Counted from the stretch's first letter, positions 51,895-61,500 are shown. The stretch: DNA of 64,000 nt from HXMU1420-13 sp024742815 (GCA_024742815.1 JANSXX010000010.1:62001-126000), one strand, 5' to 3'. Numbers and translations are program-made. Notes: generated from the letters alone by a model not told the origin.

Positions 51895-53094
51895 TCAATT
51901 GTTCTTTTCGATTTGTTTGATGGTGGTTTCATAAAGTGCAGGGTCCCAAATCAGGCGTTGCTGGTAATCTTCCTGCATGTGATTGGAGGATAAGTGAATG
52001 AAAAAAGCAACGGGTAAGTCATCAAAAAATACAGCCTGAACGGAAGTATGTCCGTCGTAAATTGAAGTGCCAAAATCGATACCACTCAACATGCCCATTC
52101 GGTTATCATAAATAGCTCCATAATCCGAAAACGAACGTTTAATCGGCTCAGAATCCATCGGCCATCGAAGTTTGTTTTTCACGGCTTCACTTACTTCCTC
52201 ACTGATAATTTCATTATTGATGAGTTTAGCAAGTAATCCGGTAATTTCGCGTGCTGTAGTATGTGGAAGTAACTCGAGTGCATCCCGCTCTTCAATAAAC
52301 GACATAGACAAACGCTCGTCTTCAATAAATTGCATTCGCAAAGCATTTTGCTGTTCATCATTTATGAACGTGTAGGCGGTTTCAATCATCTCCGCGAACA
52401 AGCTATCACGATGCATGGCAGAGAAATAATCAATGTTTTCACGAGCATCTGCACTTACCGTTGGAGATACATGTGGAGCGATCACGGAATAATATCCAGA
52501 AAAAGGAACGGGCATTTCTGTGTATTCCAAATTCAAATCTGTCATCAAATTGCGAAGATTTTGTTCACCAAGCTTAAACCAGAAATAATCGGATAAAGCC
52601 AGCGAGTTATATTCCAACATTGCCCGCATTGCGTTGTCGTTGGTTACCGGAACTTCCTCGGCAGTAAGGTATTCCATAGCACCTTCGTGTGCATTTTGGT
52701 TGATGTGAGGCAGAAGATATTTTTCAATCTCTTGCAGGTTTACCAACGCATTAGGATCTAACAGACCTTCCGATATTTGTCGCTCATACTCGATCAGCAA
52801 GAAAATATTCCCAATCGATCCCAACGTACTTAGCTCGTCCGGATTGTAGAAAATACCGGAATCAGGATCGTTAACATTGTAAGATACGATAGAAAAGAAC
52901 TCCGGCTTTTCGCCAATAAATTCGGTGAGTGTTTTTAACGAATATGTACTTTCGATGTATTCATATCCATCACGCATTCCATCATTGTTAGCATACAATG
53001 TTTTAAATGCAGAGTAATTTGGGATAATGACTAAGGCATACGTGGCCAAAGCTACGACCACGAACACCGCTAGAAATAGAAATGCTCTCTTCAA
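51895..53094 (-). CDS. Beta-lactamase-fold serine hydrolase homologue, probably inactive
   Basis: 399 aa with an N-terminal signal or anchor (about 4-27). The fold resembles class A beta-lactamases: LGSIGNIFLLIEYERQISEG aligns with the SxxK helix, AMLEYNSLALSDYFWFKLG with the SDN loop, and GTSIYDGHTSVQAVFFDDL with the KTG strand region. But the SxxK Lys is Asn (SIGN), SDN reads YNS and no KTG Lys is visible. So the key residues are lost; it may bind peptidoglycan or act as a pseudoenzyme. It is alone on the minus strand. Confidence 0.55.
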   Translation of the reverse strand: MKRAFLFLAVFVVVALATYALVIIPNYSAFKTLYANNDGMRDGYEYIESTYSLKTLTEFIGEKPEFFSIVSYNVNDPDSGIFYNPDELSTLGSIGNIFLLIEYERQISEGLLDPNALVNLQEIEKYLLPHINQNAHEGAMEYLTAEEVPVTNDNAMRAMLEYNSLALSDYFWFKLGEQNLRNLMTDLNLEYTEMPVPFSGYYSVIAPHVSPTVSADARENIDYFSAMHRDSLFAEMIETAYTFINDEQQNALRMQFIEDERLSMSFIEERDALELLPHTTAREITGLLAKLINNEIISEEVSEAVKNKLRWPMDSEPIKRSFSDYGAIYDNRMGMLSGIDFGTSIYDGHTSVQAVFFDDLPVAFFIHLSSNHMQEDYQQRLIWDPALYETTIKQIEKNN

Positions 53095-53210
53095 AAATCT
53101 CGTGTTTTAGAATAATTCAAAGACTTTAAAGATACGCAAACCAATATTCAATTATGAGCATTCATCTCATAAAGTATCGGAAATTACAGATGCGTTGGGT
53201 GTAAATATTT

Positions 53211-54446
53211 CTAGCTAACAGCCTGCATTATAATTCCGCATAACCATGCTCCAAAGGTGCCTACACCATAACCCAGTACAGCAAGTAGCACACCTACAGG
53301 AGCTAGTGATGGCGAAAAGGCTGAAGCTACAATTGGTGCAGATGCAGCTCCACCAACATTAGCTTGCGATCCAACCGCGGTAAAGAAAAACGGCGCCTTA
53401 ATAAGGTATCCAACGGTTAGAAGTACAATAACGTGAATGATAATCCAGATAAAACCAATGATAAAAAAGCCGGGAACTTCGGTAAAAGCACCAAGATCCA
53501 TTTTCATTCCGATGGTCATTACCAAAATGTAAAGAAACAGACTTCCCATCTTCGAAGCACCTGCGCCCTCAAGCTCCCGTTGCTTGGTGAAACTCATTGC
53601 AAAACCACCTAATGTTGTGGTCACAACAATCCAGAAAAACGACGAGTTAAAACTGAGTCGGCTTAAAAGCTCAGAATTATCGTTAACCCACGGAGCTACT
53701 AAATCTCCAATAACATGACCTAAAGCGGTGATCCCAAAAGCTATCGCACCCATTTTTACAAAATCTACCAGTGTAGGAACTTTGGCAATACTCGCCTGAT
53801 AGTCGGCTACACTCTTTTTTAATCGTTCGATGGCAGATGAATCCGCTTTAAACCATTTATCGATAGTTCCACTCATTCCGGCGCCATAAAGAATAAAAGC
53901 CATCCAGATGTTGGCAACTATAATATCGACGGTAATCATAGCACTGAATAGAGTGTCACTCGGCTGAAATACCTCGTACATCGCCGTTTGGTTCGCACCT
54001 CCACCGATCCAGCTTCCGGCCACGGTTGAAAGTCCACGCCATACTTCTTCGGGACCTGCACCTGCTGTAATTTCCGGATTGATAGCACCAACAATCATTA
54101 ATGCAATCGGTCCACCTATGATGATTCCAGTTGTTCCGGCAAAGAACATGGCTACGGCTTTCCATCCAAGATTCATGATTGCCTTTAAATCAATACTTAG
54201 TGTTAGCAGCACCAAACTTGCGGGCAGTAAATATCGCGAAGCCATGTAATACAAATTCGATTCATTCGGATCAATTACCCCCAATGATGTAAACACTGAT
54301 GGAATAAAATAACACAACAGTAAAGACGGCACGAACCGATAAAACTTCTTTAAACCGGGCTTAGAACTGTGAGAGGTGACAAAAATGGTAGCCAAAATGG
54401 CCATCAGAAGTCCGAATACAACAGCATCGTTAGTGATTAATGGCAT
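53211..54446 (-). CDS. DUF819 family inner-membrane protein
   Basis: 411 aa, about 12 hydrophobic segments from the N- to the C-terminus. DUF819 landmarks are STVAGSWIGGGANQTAMYEVF (about 142-162) and GSQANVGGAASAPIVASAF (about 359-377), a repeated inverted topology with Gly-Gly-Ala breaks resembling sodium-dependent carrier folds. The transported substrate is unknown. ATG 54446 is chosen over a TTG two codons upstream. Confidence 0.8.
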   Translation of the reverse strand: MPLITNDAVVFGLLMAILATIFVTSHSSKPGLKKFYRFVPSLLLCYFIPSVFTSLGVIDPNESNLYYMASRYLLPASLVLLTLSIDLKAIMNLGWKAVAMFFAGTTGIIIGGPIALMIVGAINPEITAGAGPEEVWRGLSTVAGSWIGGGANQTAMYEVFQPSDTLFSAMITVDIIVANIWMAFILYGAGMSGTIDKWFKADSSAIERLKKSVADYQASIAKVPTLVDFVKMGAIAFGITALGHVIGDLVAPWVNDNSELLSRLSFNSSFFWIVVTTTLGGFAMSFTKQRELEGAGASKMGSLFLYILVMTIGMKMDLGAFTEVPGFFIIGFIWIIIHVIVLLTVGYLIKAPFFFTAVGSQANVGGAASAPIVASAFSPSLAPVGVLLAVLGYGVGTFGAWLCGIIMQAVS

Positions 54447-54572
54447 GATCAATGATTAGATTATGAATTGCCGTTGAGGATAAGGAGAAGGGAGGAAAGG
54501 AACAAAGGCATTGAATAATCATGAACCAACAAGAAACTAACAATGCGCAACTGAAAGCACAGCCTTACTATA

Positions 54573-54622
54573 ACTTTGCAACTCTGGCACTTTGTAACTC
54601 TGGCACTTTGGCACTTTGTAAG
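54573..54622. repeat. 16-bp tandem minisatellite
   Basis: ACTTTGCAACTCTGGC (54573-54588), ACTTTGTAACTCTGGC (54589-54604), ACTTTGGC (54605-54612) and ACTTTGTAAG (54613-54622) form a tandem array with one shortened unit. It lies in the 180-base gap between the DUF819 gene and the esterase stop, where I see no gene. Confidence 0.85.
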
Positions 54623-54626
54623 TCTT

Positions 54627-55829
54627 CTACTCCCCAAAAAATTGAATCAGAATATCATCAAGTTGAGTTCGCCAAGCACCCCAAGAATGACCTTCATTAA
54701 CTTCCAGATAAGTGAATTCAAGGTTCTTTTCTTCAAAGATGGTTTTCATCGTTCGGGCATCAATCGTATTGTCGCCGATTGTACCAACGCTCATATAAAT
54801 GTTTATTTCGTCTACTTCTGTTTGCTTTACGAGTTCATATATCTCTTCCCGGTACCAAAATGCTGGTGCCTGAATGGCAACGTTGCCAAAAATATCAGGA
54901 CGAGAAAAAGCGAAATAGGTAGCGTTTAGCCCACCGAGTGAAGTTCCCAATATTGCACGGTCTTGTTTTTTCGATGAGACTTTGTATTCACTTTCGATGG
55001 TTGGGATAAGTTCATCAACAAAAAAGTTCAGGTAATCTTCGTTGTTACCCATCTCATCCATACGTCGGTTAATATCAGGATTCGAAGGATCGAGTGGATT
55101 TACAAAAACAGCCATTACAGGTTCAATAAGCTCTTTATCGATCAAATTATCCAACACAATTACCGTCGAACCTAGATTATCATCGCTGTATTCTTGTCCA
55201 TCAGTCACATAAATAACGGGCAATTCGTCGGTGTTTTCATATCCATTTGGGATGTACACCTGATAACTTACAGTATAGCCTAACTGCTGACTTTCTAACA
55301 TCTGAGTCTCCCATAATAACCCCTTGTTAGTTTCCGGCGATCGAAATGTTATAGGCTCCGGTTTCCAATCCGGCATTCGAAGTTCAGAATTTGGTCCGAA
55401 CCCGCTCCACTGTTGATGAGGGTTTGCAGGATCAAGTATCCAATCAGATTCGTTGAGAGTGATCTTATAATCTAGCCGTGCATCGGATGGGAATTCGGTA
55501 GTTGCTACCCATAAATCTGTGTTTCCAATTTGTTCTCCGGTTATTTGTACCGATTTATTGCCTCCCCAGGAATTGAAATCGCCATTCCAGCTAACGGTTT
55601 CTGCATCACCTTTGTAGAGAAAAATTACCGTGGAATCGCTGGTATAAGGAATCTGATCAAGTGAAGCCAGTTCTTGCCAGAGTTCATCAGCTTTTTGTTG
55701 TGCCTGTGCATCATCAGTGATTTGTTCGATGTCATTTATTCGTTGCTGAACTTCATTGGAAGAGTTCAGGTTATCTCCCGAGCAACTGATCAAAGCAATA
55801 GAAAAAAGAAAAACACAGAATAAACGCAT
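54627..55829 (-). CDS. Esterase-family lipoprotein (enterochelin esterase-like)
   Basis: 400 aa. A lipobox (IALISC) follows the signal peptide. An N-terminal E-set/carbohydrate-binding-like domain (about 55-150, KGDAETVSWNGDFNSWGG) precedes the esterase domain (about 170-395) with the nucleophile elbow LGTSLGGLNA, and the His in NEGHSWGAW near the C-terminus. It resembles feruloyl or enterochelin esterases; the acyl substrate is unknown. ATG 55829 is chosen; an in-frame ATG at 55868 has no signal peptide of its own. It is divergent from lysC. Confidence 0.83.
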   Translation of the reverse strand: MRLFCVFLFSIALISCSGDNLNSSNEVQQRINDIEQITDDAQAQQKADELWQELASLDQIPYTSDSTVIFLYKGDAETVSWNGDFNSWGGNKSVQITGEQIGNTDLWVATTEFPSDARLDYKITLNESDWILDPANPHQQWSGFGPNSELRMPDWKPEPITFRSPETNKGLLWETQMLESQQLGYTVSYQVYIPNGYENTDELPVIYVTDGQEYSDDNLGSTVIVLDNLIDKELIEPVMAVFVNPLDPSNPDINRRMDEMGNNEDYLNFFVDELIPTIESEYKVSSKKQDRAILGTSLGGLNATYFAFSRPDIFGNVAIQAPAFWYREEIYELVKQTEVDEINIYMSVGTIGDNTIDARTMKTIFEEKNLEFTYLEVNEGHSWGAWRTQLDDILIQFFGE

Positions 55830-55848
55830 GGATAAAAGTGATTGAATG

Positions 55849-55877
55849 TTGGCAAACTGATACTTCAAAAATACATA
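55849..55877 (+). promoter_or_regulatory. Possible lysC operon promoter
   Basis: TTGGCA (55849-55854), 17-base spacer and TACATA (55872-55877) lie about 60 bases before the lysC ATG. The -10 is weak. Confidence 0.32.
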
Positions 55878-55935
55878 ATGGATTCATCTAAACTCTCATT
55901 ATTTTGTGTGTTCATCACAATTTCACTCATTCTAT

Positions 55936-57261
55936 ATGATCGTTTCTAAATTTGGCGGAACCAGTGTTGGTACGTATGAAGCTATGGTTCACAGTGCAGG
56001 TATTGTAGCCGACAATCCCGAGCGCAGACTGATTGTGATTAGTGCAACCGTAGGAACCACGAATGATTTAGTTGCACTTGAAAGTCCGAATCTGACCTCA
56101 ACCGAGCGCGAACAACTGATTCATGACATCGAAAATCGGCATTTAACGATTATCTCTAATCTTGAGAATCGAAAAATTCTGATTTCAACGCTACAACGGC
56201 AGTTATCAGAATTACGGGCTCATCTCGAGCAATTTGGTAGAGATAAACGGTGGAAAGACAAATTATACGCTTTTGGCGAGCTGATAAGTACCCGAATTTT
56301 TACCGAAGTATTGCGGCAACATAGCGTTGATGCAGAATGGCTGGATGCGAGAAAAATTATCAAAACCGATTCGACTTTTGGAAACGCTGCTCCCGACCTG
56401 ATGATGATTAAAAAGAAAGCAGATCAGTTTTTAACCACCGACAAGGTTTTTTTAACGCAGGGATTTATTGGATCTGATATTTTTGGTAGTACCACTACGC
56501 TTGGACGTGGAGGCAGTGATTACTCGGCAGCCCTTTTTGCAGAAGCAGTAAAAGCAGACCAACTAGAAATATGGACCGATGTAGCCGGGGTATACTCAAC
56601 AGATCCGCGTTTAGTTAGAGAGGCAAAGCCCATTTCAGAAATTAGCTTCGACGAAGCGGCTGAGTTATCAGTATTTGGTGGGAAAGTACTTCATCCTGCC
56701 ACTTTAAAACCTGCTATGCGATCTGCGATTAAAGTTCGGGTGGCAGATAGTAAACGCCCTGAAATTCCAGGAACTTTTATCGTAACTAACACCGAAAAAG
56801 AACCGGTTGTAAGAGCTATTTCGTTGCGGAAAGATCAGACGTTATTAACAGTAAGAAGCTTGGCAATGCTTCATCAGCATGGATTTTTAGCGAAATTGTT
56901 TAGTGTGTTGGCAGAGAATAAAATCTCGGTCGATCTGGTAACAACTTCCGAAGTGAGTGTATCGCTTACGCTCGATACTGCGATGAAAGCTTCAAATAAG
57001 GTTGAGTTAACAGAAAAAGTTTTCCGGCAGCTTAATGAGTTTTGTGATGTGGAAGTGGAAAAAAACCTCTCACTCATCGCCCTAATTGGAAACCGCCTGA
57101 ATGTGACCTCGGGAATAAGTGGACAGCTATTCAGTTTGCTTAAAGAGTTTAATATTCGATTGGTATGTCATGGAGCCTCTGCGCATAATCTGTGTTTTTT
57201 AGTGGATGAAAATAAGGCGGAAGAAATTGTTCAAATCATCCATAAAAAGTTTATTGAATAG
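55936..57261 (+). CDS. lysC: Aspartate kinase
   Basis: 441 aa, monofunctional. The kinase domain starts KFGGTSVGTYE (4-14), with the substrate loop GFIGSDIFGSTTTLGRGGSD (about 176-195) and EIWTDVAGVYSTDPR (about 208-222). Two ACT domains occupy the C-terminal 150 residues and carry end-product control. It makes aspartyl phosphate for lysine, threonine and methionine. ATG 55936 fits the family; an upstream in-frame ATG (55906) does not. I saw no lysine riboswitch. First gene of lysC-dapB-dapA. Confidence 0.94.
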   Translation: MIVSKFGGTSVGTYEAMVHSAGIVADNPERRLIVISATVGTTNDLVALESPNLTSTEREQLIHDIENRHLTIISNLENRKILISTLQRQLSELRAHLEQFGRDKRWKDKLYAFGELISTRIFTEVLRQHSVDAEWLDARKIIKTDSTFGNAAPDLMMIKKKADQFLTTDKVFLTQGFIGSDIFGSTTTLGRGGSDYSAALFAEAVKADQLEIWTDVAGVYSTDPRLVREAKPISEISFDEAAELSVFGGKVLHPATLKPAMRSAIKVRVADSKRPEIPGTFIVTNTEKEPVVRAISLRKDQTLLTVRSLAMLHQHGFLAKLFSVLAENKISVDLVTTSEVSVSLTLDTAMKASNKVELTEKVFRQLNEFCDVEVEKNLSLIALIGNRLNVTSGISGQLFSLLKEFNIRLVCHGASAHNLCFLVDENKAEEIVQIIHKKFIE

Positions 57262-57332
57262 TGAAAGTGAACCCAACACTCGTGCTCATCCCTCATCCCA
57301 CAAACCTTATACCCCATACCTAATCCTAGCTC

Positions 57333-58007
57333 ATGAAAATATCTGTAATTGGTACCGGTAAAACAGGAAGCAAAGTAATTGAAATGCTCGAGGATCGGTT
57401 ACTCCATTCCTTCAATGAATCCAATCCTCCTACCAAAGAACAACTAGCTGAGGCGGATGCAGTAATTATTTTTGTTCCGAGTGATGCAGTGAATGATATT
57501 TTAGAAACTGTGTTAGCTTCCGGAACTCCTGCCGCCTGGGGTAGTACCGGTTTCGAATGGCCGGAAGATCTTGATCGAAAAGTTCAGGCATTACGAACTA
57601 AATGGGTGCTGGCTACAAACTTTAGTCTGGGGATGAATCTCATTCGTAAAGCCATCAAAAGTATGAGTGCCGGCGCGGGTGTGTTAAAAGATCCGGCATT
57701 TCATATTCATGAAGTCCATCACATCCACAAAAAAGATGCACCCAGCGGTACTGCGATATCATGGAAAGAATGGCTTGATCAACCCGTAAACGTAACTTCT
57801 GAACGAGAGGGAGATGTAAATGGAATTCACGAGCTAACCATAAAAACGGCCACCGAGGAAATCACTCTAAAACATGATGCGCTTGATCGATCGATCTTTG
57901 CAGAAGGAGCTATTTGGGCAGCAGAACAATTAGTTCACAATGAGCATATAAGCGAAGGAGTTCATACCTTTGGTGAACTTTTTGATCGCGTAACTCAAAC
58001 TAAATGA
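57333..58007 (+). CDS. dapB: 4-hydroxy-tetrahydrodipicolinate reductase
   Basis: 224 aa. It has a nucleotide-binding GTGKTGSKVIEM (7-18) and the substrate signature EVHHIHKKDAPSGTA (about 128-142). The N-terminal domain is somewhat shorter than in E. coli (273 aa), as is common in Bacteroidota. It reduces the DapA product with NAD(P)H. It lies 71 bases after lysC and overlaps the dapA start by four bases. Confidence 0.92.
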   Translation: MKISVIGTGKTGSKVIEMLEDRLLHSFNESNPPTKEQLAEADAVIIFVPSDAVNDILETVLASGTPAAWGSTGFEWPEDLDRKVQALRTKWVLATNFSLGMNLIRKAIKSMSAGAGVLKDPAFHIHEVHHIHKKDAPSGTAISWKEWLDQPVNVTSEREGDVNGIHELTIKTATEEITLKHDALDRSIFAEGAIWAAEQLVHNEHISEGVHTFGELFDRVTQTK

Positions 58008-58900
58008 TGTCACCACAATTTCCTTTATGGACCGCCATAGTTACCCCAATGAACGATTTTGCCGAGATCGATTACGATAGTCTGGAGTCGGTTATCAGAG
58101 AACAAGAAGTAGCCGGAAACGGAATTCTTATCTTGGGAAGTACCGGTGAGGGATTAAACCTCAATCTGGAGGAAAAACAGGAAATAGTAAAATTTACAAA
58201 AGCATTAAATCCTGTTGTACCGGTGATGGTTGGAATAGGAGGATTCAATCTTGAGGCTCAAATTGAGTTTATCAAATTTTGTGATGATCAAAAAGTAGAT
58301 TCGTTTTTACTCGTTCAACCCATTTACGCCAAACCTGGAAAAATCGGACAGTACACATGGTTTAAGTCGTTGATGAGTGAGACAAAAACACCATGTATGA
58401 TTTATAATGTACCGTCAAGAGCGGGCCGAAAAATGGATCCCGAAGTTCCGGCTATGTTGTTTAATGAATTCGATCATTACATGGGTTTGAAAGAGGCGAG
58501 TGGAAGCATCGCAGATTTTACGGCTTTTAGAGATGCAGCTCCCGAAGCTCCACTCTACTGTGGCGATGATAATTTAATAAAAGAGTTCGTTCAGCTTGGT
58601 GCTGTGGGACATGTTTCGGTTGCTTCAAATGCATGGCCAAAGCAAACAAAAACGTATTTCGAACTTACTGTAAAAGGGGAGATTACAAAACTTTTTGAAG
58701 AATGGGTGGCCTGTGCCGACTTACTGTTCGATGCTCCAAGTCCGACACCGGTAAAAGCTCTGTTGTTTCACAAAGGATGGATTAACACCGATCAAGTTCG
58801 ATTGCCTTTAATGCGAGAAGATTTATCTAGTGAGACAGAAGAAGCACTAATTGAAGCCGATCGAAAGATAAATCGATGGTTTAAGATGACGACCGGTTAG
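58004..58900 (+). CDS. dapA: 4-hydroxy-tetrahydrodipicolinate synthase
   Basis: 298 aa. It shows the family signatures GSTGEGLNL (about 45-53), YNVPSRAG (about 134-141, the Tyr of the proton relay) and LKEASGS (about 163-169, the Schiff-base Lys). It condenses pyruvate with aspartate semialdehyde in lysine and diaminopimelate synthesis. It starts ATGATG within the dapB stop region and converges on a small membrane-protein gene with a 20-base overlap. Confidence 0.94.
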   Translation: MMSPQFPLWTAIVTPMNDFAEIDYDSLESVIREQEVAGNGILILGSTGEGLNLNLEEKQEIVKFTKALNPVVPVMVGIGGFNLEAQIEFIKFCDDQKVDSFLLVQPIYAKPGKIGQYTWFKSLMSETKTPCMIYNVPSRAGRKMDPEVPAMLFNEFDHYMGLKEASGSIADFTAFRDAAPEAPLYCGDDNLIKEFVQLGAVGHVSVASNAWPKQTKTYFELTVKGEITKLFEEWVACADLLFDAPSPTPVKALLFHKGWINTDQVRLPLMREDLSSETEEALIEADRKINRWFKMTTG

Positions 58901-59087
58901 AATTCAGTACCTTTTTGGTGTTAAGTCCAATTTCTTCTTCTACAACCATTAAGGTTGTACCAATACTAACACCTAATCCAATACCTAAACTTATCCAGAG
59001 TGCGGGTTGCATGGTAATAAACCCGATAACGAGTCCTGTAAAAAAGCCTATCAGCAGTGAGTGGAGTACATGTTTTTCAGCTTTCAT
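58881..59087 (-). CDS. 68-aa glycine-zipper membrane protein, third copy
   Basis: 68 aa. It reads MKAEKHVLHSLLIGFFTGLV then IGFITMQPALWISLGIGLGV, with two Gly-rich hydrophobic helices and a polar C-terminus. The core ALWISLGIGLG is like the GIWIALGVVLG of the two proteins near 22.5-23.6 kb, but this one is longer and has a helix interrupted by a Met-Gln-Pro turn. Its 3' end overlaps dapA by 20 bases on the opposite strand. Function unknown. Confidence 0.62.
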   Translation of the reverse strand: MKAEKHVLHSLLIGFFTGLVIGFITMQPALWISLGIGLGVSIGTTLMVVEEEIGLNTKKVLNSNRSSS

Positions 59088-59235
59088 TGAATTGTGTGCT
59101 ATTGAGTTGAAGTGTTGAAGCTGCGATTATTACGGCAATACAAACCCGAAGTTCCTTTAGTTCATTTTTTTTTAAAACTTAATGTGGCGATGCAATTACA
59201 TGATTATTATGTTCGCAAACACAGCATAGAATCTA

Positions 59236-60618
59236 ATGAACAATATGAACCGCAGAGAATTTGCTAAAAAAGTTGGTCTAGCTTCGGGCGTACTTGGCTT
59301 CGGGGTAGGACAAAAAGTAAAAGCTTCATCAACAAAAAAGTCCATTCATCCTGAAATCACTATTACTCCGGAATTATCAGCTCGGATGTATGATAAAGCA
59401 CTTTCGATCACTAAATCGAAGGTGAGAGGAGGAGAATCCGAACCGTTTTTCAAAGAACCATTTATCGATGCCGCATTTTCTGAAAACATTTTCTTGTGGG
59501 ATACTGCTTTTATGTGCTGTTTTGCGAAGTATCATATGGATGAACTTCCGGTATATCAGGCTTTGGATAACTTTTATGGTAGGATGGAAGAGGATGGATT
59601 TATTTGCAGAGAATATCGTGCGAATGGTGAGCCGCTTTGGCCAAAAGATCATCCGGTAAGTATAAACCCGCCGCTACTAGCTTGGGCCGAAATCGAAATA
59701 TTTGGCGTAAATAATAATAAAGAACGCATCAAAGAAGTATATCCCATCCTCAAAAAGAATTTCGAATTCCATGTTGAGCGTTATCAGGGAGAGGAAGGTT
59801 TATTTTGGGGCGATACCTTAGGTATGGGAATGGATAACATTCCGCGATCTCCACGAAATTGGGTACCGGAGCGCGGTAATGGAATGACTCATCACGAACT
59901 TGGTGCAAAATTAGACGGTATGATCGGGGCATCACCTCAAGAAAAATTAGAAGTGTTTATCACCGAATATGTTGATACGAAACAAGGCGTTTGGAACAGC
60001 CAGGGAAGGTTGGTCGATTTCACCGCACAAATGGCAATGTTTTCACTGCAACTCAAAGAAATGGCAGCCATAGCCGGTAAACTTGAGGACATTCCGCAGT
60101 ATGATGCATTTCATAATCGTGTAAAATTAGCGATCAACGATTTATGCTGGAATGAGGAAGACGCATTTTACTACGATTTGGGATATGGTGAACAGATTGT
60201 ACGGCGACATATTGGAATGTACTGGACTTTGATGGGTGATCTTGTACCTGAAAACAGGCTCCAGGCTTTTCTGGCTCATCTTACCGATCCTGATGAATTT
60301 TATCGCTTAACACCGCTTCCTGCACTTTCAGCTGCCGATCCTGATTATATTGGATTTGGTGATTATTGGTTAGGTGGAGTGTGGGCTCCAACTGTCTACA
60401 TGACTTTACGAGGCTTAACCAATGTTGGTGAAGAAGATTTAGCCAGAATGTTAGCCGCAAAAATCTACGAGAATGTGGCCATTGTATTCGAAGCAACAGA
60501 TACATTCTGGGAAAATTATGCTCCCGATCTGATCAGTTATGGGATGCCATCAAAGAAAGATTTTTGCGGATGGACGGCACTAATTCCTATTTCTATCTAC
60601 CGCGAATACATCATGTGA
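59236..60618 (+). CDS. Tat-exported (alpha/alpha)6-barrel glycoside hydrolase, MGH1-like
   Basis: 460 aa. A twin-arginine signal (NRREFAKKVGLASG) starts the protein, so folded export is expected. The body is a clan GH-G-like barrel: NIFLWDTAFMCCFAKYH (about 76-92), PPLLAWAEIEIF (about 142-153), LDGMIGASPQEK, and the late FGDYWLGGVWAPTVY (about 374-388) and FWENYAPD. These match trehalase, GH63 or mannosylglycerate-hydrolase-like enzymes. The precise sugar is not deducible. The gene stands alone on plus. Confidence 0.75.
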   Translation: MNNMNRREFAKKVGLASGVLGFGVGQKVKASSTKKSIHPEITITPELSARMYDKALSITKSKVRGGESEPFFKEPFIDAAFSENIFLWDTAFMCCFAKYHMDELPVYQALDNFYGRMEEDGFICREYRANGEPLWPKDHPVSINPPLLAWAEIEIFGVNNNKERIKEVYPILKKNFEFHVERYQGEEGLFWGDTLGMGMDNIPRSPRNWVPERGNGMTHHELGAKLDGMIGASPQEKLEVFITEYVDTKQGVWNSQGRLVDFTAQMAMFSLQLKEMAAIAGKLEDIPQYDAFHNRVKLAINDLCWNEEDAFYYDLGYGEQIVRRHIGMYWTLMGDLVPENRLQAFLAHLTDPDEFYRLTPLPALSAADPDYIGFGDYWLGGVWAPTVYMTLRGLTNVGEEDLARMLAAKIYENVAIVFEATDTFWENYAPDLISYGMPSKKDFCGWTALIPISIYREYIM

Positions 60619-60651
60619 TAGAAACACACCTCATTCCTCAACCCTCAAAAC

Positions 60652-61500
60652 TCAACCCTTTTGATAATACCGAACCCAATCAACATGCATTTGAGCGGGA
60701 AACGGCGTAGTGTCGTCAGGTCGACCCGCCCATGTTCCGCCAACCGCAATATTTAGCAGGATGAAGAAATCTTTCCGAAATTCGGAGTAGACTTCGTCGG
60801 TTATAGAAACGGAAGCAAATTGATTTCCATCAACAAACCATTTTAGAGAGTCAGCGCTCCATTCCAGCTCGAAAATGTGAAAATCATCCGAAAAATCTCC
60901 TTCTGGAAGACTGTAAGGGACGGCTCCCATCATGGTATGTTGCTCATTTTCATCGGCGTAATGAATGTTCGCCTCAATCACTGCCGGATCTTTGGATCCG
61001 TATAATTCAAGTATGTCAATTTCACCGGATTGAGGCCAAGGTGTATCACCACCATTCTCGTTTATATTGGTTCCAAGCATCCAAAATGCCGGCCAAATTC
61101 CTTCTCCTTTCGGTAATTTGATGCGAGCTGCAATTTTCCCGTATTTAAAACTTTGTTTGCCTGCTGTATTTAATCGCGCCGAAGTGTATTGATCCACTCC
61201 ATGCTCATCAGATTCATGAATCGCATTCAAAATTAGAATTCCATCTTCAACATATGCGTTTTTTTCGCTGTCGGTATATCGTTGCCATTCATCATTAAAC
61301 CGTCCTGCTCGAACAATTTGGCGGTTCCAATATTCGGGATTAAGCATTTCTCCATCAAATTCATCGGCCCAAACCAAGTTCCATTCTGATTGTTCTTCTG
61401 AGCTCTTTTCGGATTTCATATTCGACTCATTGTTTGTACAGGCATTGGAAAAAATTCCTGCAACTACGATGAGAAGTACAATTCGAAGATGTGGGATCAT
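60652..61500 (-). CDS. GH16 endo-beta-glucanase lipoprotein (laminarinase-like)
   Basis: 282 aa. The lipobox is IFSNAC. The GH16 catalytic motif is GEIDILELYG (E-x-D-x-x-E, about residue 155-164), with NLVWADEFDGEMLNPEYWN at the N-terminus of the domain and AVGGTWAG late. GH16 enzymes with this motif cut beta-1,3 or mixed-linkage glucans such as laminarin. It converges on the Tat hydrolase. A role in algal polysaccharide use is inferred. Confidence 0.9.
   Translation of the reverse strand: MIPHLRIVLLIVVAGIFSNACTNNESNMKSEKSSEEQSEWNLVWADEFDGEMLNPEYWNRQIVRAGRFNDEWQRYTDSEKNAYVEDGILILNAIHESDEHGVDQYTSARLNTAGKQSFKYGKIAARIKLPKGEGIWPAFWMLGTNINENGGDTPWPQSGEIDILELYGSKDPAVIEANIHYADENEQHTMMGAVPYSLPEGDFSDDFHIFELEWSADSLKWFVDGNQFASVSITDEVYSEFRKDFFILLNIAVGGTWAGRPDDTTPFPAQMHVDWVRYYQKG

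Noticed and set aside
54573..54622. CRISPR repeat
   Set aside because: The units are tandem without spacers and there is no cas gene in the window.
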